Below are positions 59,701 to 64,000 of a stretch of 64,000 bases of DNA, one piece after another (within the stretch, counting starts at the first letter, position 1; each line of letters starts with the position of its first letter). Origin of the DNA: Chloroflexota bacterium (GTDB lineage Bacteria; Chloroflexota; Anaerolineae; Anaerolineales; UBA11579). The notes below the pieces were generated by a model. The model was not told where the DNA came from, did no database searches, and was given only the letters and a program-made list of their open reading frames with translations. A program made the translations under genes and the position numbers. Location of the stretch: assembly GCA_013112575.1 (NCBI GenBank), contig JABFGG010000010.1:1-64000 (forward strand), written 5' to 3'.

Positions 59701-59885
59701 ACCGCTTTGGCACCCTCACCGGTCTGGCCTATATCGACCTCAAATATAAAAAACCGGATACTCCCATTTACATATTCCAAAGCGCCTCTGATGAGGCAGG
59801 TAAAGCACCGGCTGAATTAGAAGTCGGGGACCGTACAACCATCCCCACTGAGGCAATCGTGCTCAAGCGATTCCCGCGCTTATAG
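56760..59885 (+). CDS. Serine hydroxymethyltransferase - aminomethyltransferase (GlyA-GcvT) fusion
   Basis: 1041 residues. Residues ~1-440 are SHMT: [26 protein letters not shown], a 28-residue insert, [60 protein letters not shown], PLP lysine K265 in [55 protein letters not shown]. Residues ~634-1041 are GcvT: [43 protein letters not shown], D729-D730 in [38 protein letters not shown]. Between them, ~497-575 resembles the GcvT N-terminal fold but has NG at the catalytic DD. Fusion would couple folate chemistry: serine and glycine to methylene-THF. Confidence 0.9.
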   Translation: [1041 protein letters not shown]

Positions 59886-59907
59886 CAGATTTTCCCAAAG
59901 AGAAACG

Positions 59908-59940
59908 ACAGGCGGCCATTTAGGTCGCCTGTATTGATTC
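59908..59940 (+). terminator. Terminator-like hairpin after the fusion gene
   Basis: Stem ACAGGCGGCC / GGTCGCCTGT region (59908-59917 with 59923-59932, one G-U pair) followed by an AT-rich tail; T-run weak. Confidence 0.5.
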
Positions 59941-59976
59941 AGGGCGGATGTCCTCACAAATTGGGTGCGTTTGCCA

Positions 59977-60006
59977 TTGACAAATGGTCTGACCGCCACC
60001 CATAAT
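59977..60006 (+). promoter_or_regulatory. Promoter of the aminotransferase gene
   Basis: TTGACA (59977-59982), 18 bp, CATAAT (60001-60006). The start near 60013 leaves about 43 bases of leader with CAGGAGA. Confidence 0.6.
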
Positions 60007-60055
60007 TAGACATAAGTAGATGAATTGAGTCCATTTCTGATTCCAGGAGAGCTAT

Positions 60056-61291
60056 ATGCAAACCTTGTGGGAACACCGTTTTGCAGGTCGGGTCAATGCT
60101 ATGACCAGTTCAGCGATTCGCGAGATACTTAAACTGACCGCCAAGCCCGACATTATTTCCTTTGCCGGAGGGCTACCATCCCCAGACGTATTTCCTGTAG
60201 AAGAGTTCCAGAAAGCTTGTGACCTTGTGCTCAGCGAGACCGGCAAGCAAGCGCTGCAATATGCCACAACAGAAGGTTATTTACCATTACGCGAAATGGT
60301 AGCGCGCCACACCAGCCGCTATGGCATCAAAGTATCCCCTGACAACATCGTGATCACCAGCGGCTCTCAGCAGGCCCTTGATTTAATCGGCAAGATTTTC
60401 ATCAATCCCGGCGATCGTATCCTGGTGGAAGAACCTACCTACCTGGGGGCTTTACAGGCCTGGAACGGCTACGGAGCGCAGTATGTGACTGTACCGACAG
60501 ATGATGATGGCATGCGCCTGGATGAGTTGGAAAAAGCCTTACGTATTGGTCCCAAGTTCATTTACGTCTTGCCCAACTTCCAAAACCCCACTGGCCGCAC
60601 CATGAGCCTGGAACGCCGTCACAAATTGGTTGAACTAGCCGATCATTACGGCGTGCCTATCGTTGAAGATGACCCCTATGGCCAGTTACGCTATGATGGT
60701 GAACACCTGCCGCCAGTTGTCGTGTTGGACGCCAAGTTCCACGAAAATGGCGAAGAACACTATACCGGCAATGTTCTTTACACCAGCACCTTTTCAAAGA
60801 CATTGGCGCCTGGCTTGCGCCTGGCCTGGCTAATCGCCCCTCCAGCCGTGCTTGAACGCTTTGTGCATGCTAAACAAGGCTCCGACTTACATACATCGTC
60901 ATTCAACCAGATGGTGGCTTACGAGGTCGCCCGCGGCGGTTTCCTGGATAAGCATATCAAGACCATTCGGGAAACTTACAAGACTCGCCGCGACCTGATG
61001 CTCAAAGGAGCTGATGAGCATTTACCCGCTGGCGTAGAGTGGACGCGGCCGGAAGGTGGTTTATTCTTGTGGGTCACACTGCCGGAACATTGCGATTGCA
61101 AAGAGGTCTTAGAAGACGCAGTAGAGCAGAAGGTCGCTTTTGTCCCCGGCAACCCCTTCTATCCCTTAGGTGGCGGAGAAAACACTTTCCGCCTCAATTT
61201 CTCCAATGCCAGTCACGAACAATTGGAAACCGGCATGCAACGTCTCGGTCAGGTGCTGCAAAAACACGTAGGTCAATTAGAAAAAGCATAA
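60056..61291 (+). CDS. PLP-dependent aminotransferase (LysN/aromatic class I-like)
   Basis: 411 residues. Fold-type I aminotransferase: IISFAGGLPSPDVFPVEEF, ALQYATTEGYLPLREMVARHTSRYGI, ITSGSQQALDLIGKIFINPGDRILVEEPTYLGAL, FIYVLPNFQNPTGRTMSLERRHKLVELADHYGVPIVEDDPYGQLRYDG, PLP lysine in YTSTFSKTLAPGLRLAWLIAP, and the late RLNFSNASHE. This resembles 2-aminoadipate (LysN-type) or valine-pyruvate-type transaminases, but amino acid specificity cannot be told. It lies downstream of the SHMT-GcvT gene with its own promoter. Good terminator follows. Confidence 0.9.
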   Translation: MQTLWEHRFAGRVNAMTSSAIREILKLTAKPDIISFAGGLPSPDVFPVEEFQKACDLVLSETGKQALQYATTEGYLPLREMVARHTSRYGIKVSPDNIVITSGSQQALDLIGKIFINPGDRILVEEPTYLGALQAWNGYGAQYVTVPTDDDGMRLDELEKALRIGPKFIYVLPNFQNPTGRTMSLERRHKLVELADHYGVPIVEDDPYGQLRYDGEHLPPVVVLDAKFHENGEEHYTGNVLYTSTFSKTLAPGLRLAWLIAPPAVLERFVHAKQGSDLHTSSFNQMVAYEVARGGFLDKHIKTIRETYKTRRDLMLKGADEHLPAGVEWTRPEGGLFLWVTLPEHCDCKEVLEDAVEQKVAFVPGNPFYPLGGGENTFRLNFSNASHEQLETGMQRLGQVLQKHVGQLEKA

Positions 61292-61299
61292 TTAAGGCA

Positions 61300-61336
61300 A
61301 AAACGGCGGAGCGAGTGCTCCGCCGTTTTGATTCTT
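61300..61336. terminator. Bidirectional terminator
   Basis: 13-bp stem AAAACGGCGGAGC / GCTCCGCCGTTTT (61300-61312, 61317-61329) between convergent genes. Confidence 0.85.
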
Positions 61337-61346
61337 TTTATACGCT

Positions 61347-61856
61347 TTACTTTACCTCAAGCAACTCCACCTGGAAGACGAGCGTGGAACCCCCAGGGAT
61401 AGGCCCGTAGTCGGATGCCCCGTAGCCCAGGTCGGAGGGGATGACTAACAAGCGTGTTCCGCCAGCTTGCATAGTGGCCACACCCTCATCCCATCCCGGT
61501 ATCACCCCACCGGTACCCAACACAAATTCAAAAGGTGTGCCTCGATCAACGGAGGAGTCGAACTTCTCGCCATTCGTAAACCAGCCTGTGTAATGTACAC
61601 TGACGGTCTGGCCCGGTTGAGGGTTTGCGCCGTTGCCGGTTTCAAAATCCAGATACTGTAAACCGGATGCGGTAGTCGCGAGATCGCTGGGGTTGTATTC
61701 AGGTAAATTGCCTGCCACGGATGCTGTACTCCCTGTGTTTAAGTTATTATAAATAGTGAAACCAAGCCACAAAATGACAGCCACGATGACAGCAATGGCT
61801 AAATAGCGGATGGTCTGGTTTTGTTGTTCTTGTTTGCGTCGGCTTCTGCGAGCCAT
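61347..61856 (-). CDS. Membrane-anchored FKBP-type peptidyl-prolyl isomerase
   Basis: N-terminal basic region and TM anchor (RYLAIAVIVAVILWLGFTIYNNL), then an FKBP domain: TTASGLQYLDFETGNGANPQPGQTVSVHYTGWFTNGEKFDSSVDRGTPFEFVLGTGGVIPGWDEGVATMQAGGTRLLVIPSDLGYG...GGSTLVFQVELLEVK. All the ligand-pocket aromatic positions (YTGW, FDSS, VIPGW) are kept. It acts on proline bonds of proteins outside the membrane. It follows the TGS/kinase gene after 24 bp on the same strand. Confidence 0.95.
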   Translation of the reverse strand: MARRSRRKQEQQNQTIRYLAIAVIVAVILWLGFTIYNNLNTGSTASVAGNLPEYNPSDLATTASGLQYLDFETGNGANPQPGQTVSVHYTGWFTNGEKFDSSVDRGTPFEFVLGTGGVIPGWDEGVATMQAGGTRLLVIPSDLGYGASDYGPIPGGSTLVFQVELLEVK

Positions 61857-61880
61857 ATTACCTCCAGGTGAATAGAAATA

Positions 61881-63590
61881 TTATTGTTGCCAGACTGAAA
61901 AATCTTTGAGGATCGAACCCCCAATAAATTCCATGAGCAGAGAATTATCAGGGATGATGGCATGATCAAGGGGCAAGAACCATTCCAACAAGGCCAATAA
62001 ACGCTTGACCTCAATATGTTCCGGCTTACCAAAACTAACTTGCCGCAAGAGGGGTTCCGCTAAAGGTTTTAGGGCGGCCAGTTCATAAACTAAAGCCGAA
62101 TTGAACATCACATCCGCATTATCCTGATAAGGGAAGATATAGTTGCTTTCCCCACGCCGCACTGATTCCCAACGCTGGATCGTGTCTGAAGGCGAGTAGC
62201 CACGTTCACGCGCATCGCGCACAATACGCCGGATAAGCCGTGTATCCGTGGTGGACACACGATTGTGCCGGTCGAGGTTGAGCTGGGTCAGTGCCGAAAG
62301 GTAAACGCGGAAGGTTTTTTCTGCAGGGATAGAAGGCAATAATTCAGGGTTTAGGCCATGAATGCCTTCAATGATGATCACCTGGTCGGAGGCAAGCTGG
62401 ACTTTCTCACCCTCCTCACTGATTCCCGTCAGGAAATTGTAATGGGGCAACTGGGTTTCTTCCCCGGCGATTAGCTTGACAACATCCTGATTCAGGCGCT
62501 CACGATCAATAGCGTCGATGTGTTCAAAGTCAAATTCGCCGTCTTCGTCTTTGGGGGTCTTGGTGCGGTCGACAAAGAACTTATCCAATTCAAGTGCAAA
62601 AGGATACAAACCATGTGCCAGTAATTGCACAGAAAGTCGCTTGGAAAAGGTGGTCTTCCCTGATGATGATGGCCCTGCTACCAACACGATGCGCACGTCA
62701 TCGCGGTTAGCGATCTCAGTAGCTATAGAGGCCACACGCTGCTCGTGTAAAGCCTCCGACATCAATACGATCTCGCGGATACGCCCGGACACGATGGCAT
62801 CATTGAGCGAACCGACACTAGAGATCCCAAGCAGATCCAACCAATCACCATATCGCCGGAAGGTTTCCAGCAGCTTGGGCACAGTCCGCACCGGAGAGAG
62901 TTCCAGGGGCTTGGATTGTCGCGGGAAGCGCAATACGAAACCGCCTCCTGCCAATACAAGGTCGAAGAGCTTGAGATATCCACTCGAAGGCACCATGTAA
63001 CCATGATGGTAGTCCCGGAAGCCACCCAGGTCATACAAGACCAGGTAATCCTTTTTGCGGTGCTTCAATAGCCGGACCTTGTCGTCCATATTGTGTTCGG
63101 TAAAGAAATCGATGCCTTCCTCTATAGGCACTTCAGTGCGCTCGAAGGGTGTGTCAGCATCAATGATTTCTTGCATGCGCGCTTTTAGCATTACCAGTTC
63201 GTCTTCGGTCAAAGGATCGCGCCCTTCTACATGACAGAAATAACCACCCGAAAACACAGAATGATCCACCAACAATTTGGCTTTCTTGAAGGTCTTGGCA
63301 AATGCAGCCTCAAGCAAAAAGGTCAATGAGCGGCGATAGATGCGCGTACCATCACTCGTATCGGTCGCTACCGGCACGACATTCGATTCAATATCAACTG
63401 GAAAGGTCAACTCCCGTAAAGCGCTATTTACGATTGCGCCCACGATTAAGGGCTGGTCTGCCTCCTGGATCAAGGCCAGGCAATCTCCAATCGCCGCGCC
63501 ACGCGGGGCACGCAAGCTGCGCCCATCGGGCAAATGAATCTCGACTTCTTTGCTGGCATCGACGAATTGAATATCTTTATTTTTGCTCAT
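61881..63590 (-). CDS. TGS-like domain plus uridine-kinase-like P-loop protein
   Basis: 569 residues. The N-terminus VEIHLPDGRSLRAPRGAAIGDCLALIQEA is a TGS-type domain; the middle has ThrRS-editing-like segments (DHSVFSGGYFCHVEGRDPLTEDELVMLKARMQEII). The C-terminal half is a uridine-kinase/phosphoribulokinase fold with Walker A AGPSSSGKTTFSKRL, the LDKFFVDRTKTPKDEDGEFDFEHIDAIDRERLNQDVVKLI stretch, and IIIEGIHGLNPELLPSIPAEKTFRVYLSALTQLNLDRHNRVSTTDTRLIRRIVRDARERGYSP. It matches the known TGS-nucleoside-kinase proteins (as in Thermotoga), thought to phosphorylate uridine. First gene of a unit with the FKBP gene. Confidence 0.92.
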   Translation of the reverse strand: MSKNKDIQFVDASKEVEIHLPDGRSLRAPRGAAIGDCLALIQEADQPLIVGAIVNSALRELTFPVDIESNVVPVATDTSDGTRIYRRSLTFLLEAAFAKTFKKAKLLVDHSVFSGGYFCHVEGRDPLTEDELVMLKARMQEIIDADTPFERTEVPIEEGIDFFTEHNMDDKVRLLKHRKKDYLVLYDLGGFRDYHHGYMVPSSGYLKLFDLVLAGGGFVLRFPRQSKPLELSPVRTVPKLLETFRRYGDWLDLLGISSVGSLNDAIVSGRIREIVLMSEALHEQRVASIATEIANRDDVRIVLVAGPSSSGKTTFSKRLSVQLLAHGLYPFALELDKFFVDRTKTPKDEDGEFDFEHIDAIDRERLNQDVVKLIAGEETQLPHYNFLTGISEEGEKVQLASDQVIIIEGIHGLNPELLPSIPAEKTFRVYLSALTQLNLDRHNRVSTTDTRLIRRIVRDARERGYSPSDTIQRWESVRRGESNYIFPYQDNADVMFNSALVYELAALKPLAEPLLRQVSFGKPEHIEVKRLLALLEWFLPLDHAIIPDNSLLMEFIGGSILKDFSVWQQ

Positions 63591-63628
63591 TAATTTTTTA
63601 GAAACCTCTTCTCCAAATGGGGGCAGGT

Positions 63629-63634
63629 ATTTTA
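63629..63634 (-). promoter_or_regulatory. Extended -10 for the TGS/kinase gene
   Basis: TGC-TAAAAT on the minus strand (63637-63629 with the TGC). Weak -35 only. The leader of about 30 bases has GGAGAAGAGG before the ATG. Confidence 0.4.
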
Positions 63635-63688
63635 GCAGGTTTTACAGTTCGTTTACACCCATCTAAAGCCCAGAAAACTTGTGCCCCT

Positions 63689-63694
63689 TATCCT
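63689..63694 (+). promoter_or_regulatory. -10-like box for the DUF1800 gene, leaderless
   Basis: TATCCT, 6 bases before the ATG at 63701; no Shine-Dalgarno and no clear -35. Confidence 0.35.
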
Positions 63695-63700
63695 CGTAGC

Positions 63701-64000
63701 ATGACACAACTAACGCGCAATGATTTCCTCAAACTTTCCGGCCTGGCTGCCGCTATGACGGCACTTTCCGCCTGCCAACCACTGTTTGGTGATAGCGGTC
63801 CTTCCGGGGCGGTGATGCGTGAAGCACAGGTACTTGGTTCCCCACTGTCCGGTAGCCCAGACGAGGATTGGGTACTAATGTGTACTTTGCATCGCATCAG
63901 CTTCGGCCCCACCCCAAACGAAGTTGAGCGCGCTCGTGAGATCGGAATTGAAAACTATATTGATGAACAACTAAACCCGGAGCGTGTTGAAGAAACTGAT
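63701..64000 (+). CDS. DUF1800-family protein, 5' part (cut by window end)
   Basis: The visible 100 residues begin MTQLTRNDFLKLSGLAAAMTALSAC, a Tat/lipoprotein-like leader with RNDFLK and a lipobox-like LSAC, followed by a Gly/Ser linker. Then comes LHRISFGPTPNEVERAREIGIENYIDEQLNPERVEETD, the start of a DUF1800 domain, a large family of mostly secreted proteins, often next to DUF1501 genes. The rest, including any partner, is outside the window. Confidence 0.85.
   Translation, partial: MTQLTRNDFLKLSGLAAAMTALSACQPLFGDSGPSGAVMREAQVLGSPLSGSPDEDWVLMCTLHRISFGPTPNEVERAREIGIENYIDEQLNPERVEETD

Overview
The window reads as a 64 kb chromosomal piece of a moderately GC-rich, didermless-looking bacterium, most likely a Chloroflexota member (Anaerolineae-like). 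This is inferred from gene content: menaquinone genes (MenA, MenG), a SufCBDSU machine with a SufR-type regulator instead of Isc, a large beta-oxidation operon under a TetR regulator, many lipoproteins with proline/threonine linkers, DUF4013 membrane proteins, an aconitase-X pair and a SHMT-GcvT fusion. No rRNA, phage, transposase or CRISPR array was seen; the region looks like vertically kept chromosome with a few patches that may be accessory (46-50 kb, 41-42 kb).

Layout. 0-5 kb: envelope proteins convergent on a truncated gene, then smpB, an unknown gene and a polyprenol/phytol-kinase-like protein. 5-14.5 kb: a histidine ammonia-lyase-like enzyme with an unusual MIO triad, an A-type Fe-S carrier, secreted or lipid-anchored hydrolases, 6-phosphogluconate dehydrogenase, a secreted three-repeat protein, and a GAF/HD-GYP protein. 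14.7-17.5 kb: a 954-residue lipoprotein with an FGE-sulfatase fold followed by a long cysteine-rich repeat region. 17.7-21.8 kb: a pentose-phosphate operon (transketolase, DNA methyltransferase, transaldolase). 21.9-24 kb: a Rieske plus ThDP-enzyme fusion. 24-32 kb: the Fe-S assembly locus, with divergent strong promoters. 32.7-40.8 kb: a fatty-acid degradation operon (TetR, MBL hydrolase, two acyl-CoA dehydrogenases, a FadN-like enzyme, thiolase, SCP2) read from one near-consensus promoter with an operator palindrome on its start site.

41-46 kb holds tRNA-Pro(GGG), tRNA-Val(UAC), two pentapeptide-repeat proteins, an FAH-family enzyme and an RpiR-type regulator. 45.7-49.9 kb is a small cassette: a TetR protein with two N-terminal HTH units, a divergent GAP-family membrane protein and a rifampicin-phosphotransferase-like enzyme overlapping it by 4 bp. 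50-54.9 kb: the two aconitase-X subunits, an unknown protein, a B3/B4-domain protein, MenG and MenA. 55.3-64 kb: a DUF4013 pair, the SHMT-GcvT fusion (with what looks like a second, degenerate GcvT-type domain in its middle), an aminotransferase, an FKBP isomerase, a TGS/uridine-kinase-like protein and the start of a DUF1800 protein.

Two regulatory themes recur. Many genes have ordinary Shine-Dalgarno sites (several with TTG or GTG starts), but another set has a -10-like hexamer 6-9 bases before the start codon and no Shine-Dalgarno, which suggests leaderless transcripts. Several intergenic regions carry phased or palindromic repeats; the clearest is a run of six hexamers at 10-11 bp spacing upstream of gnd.
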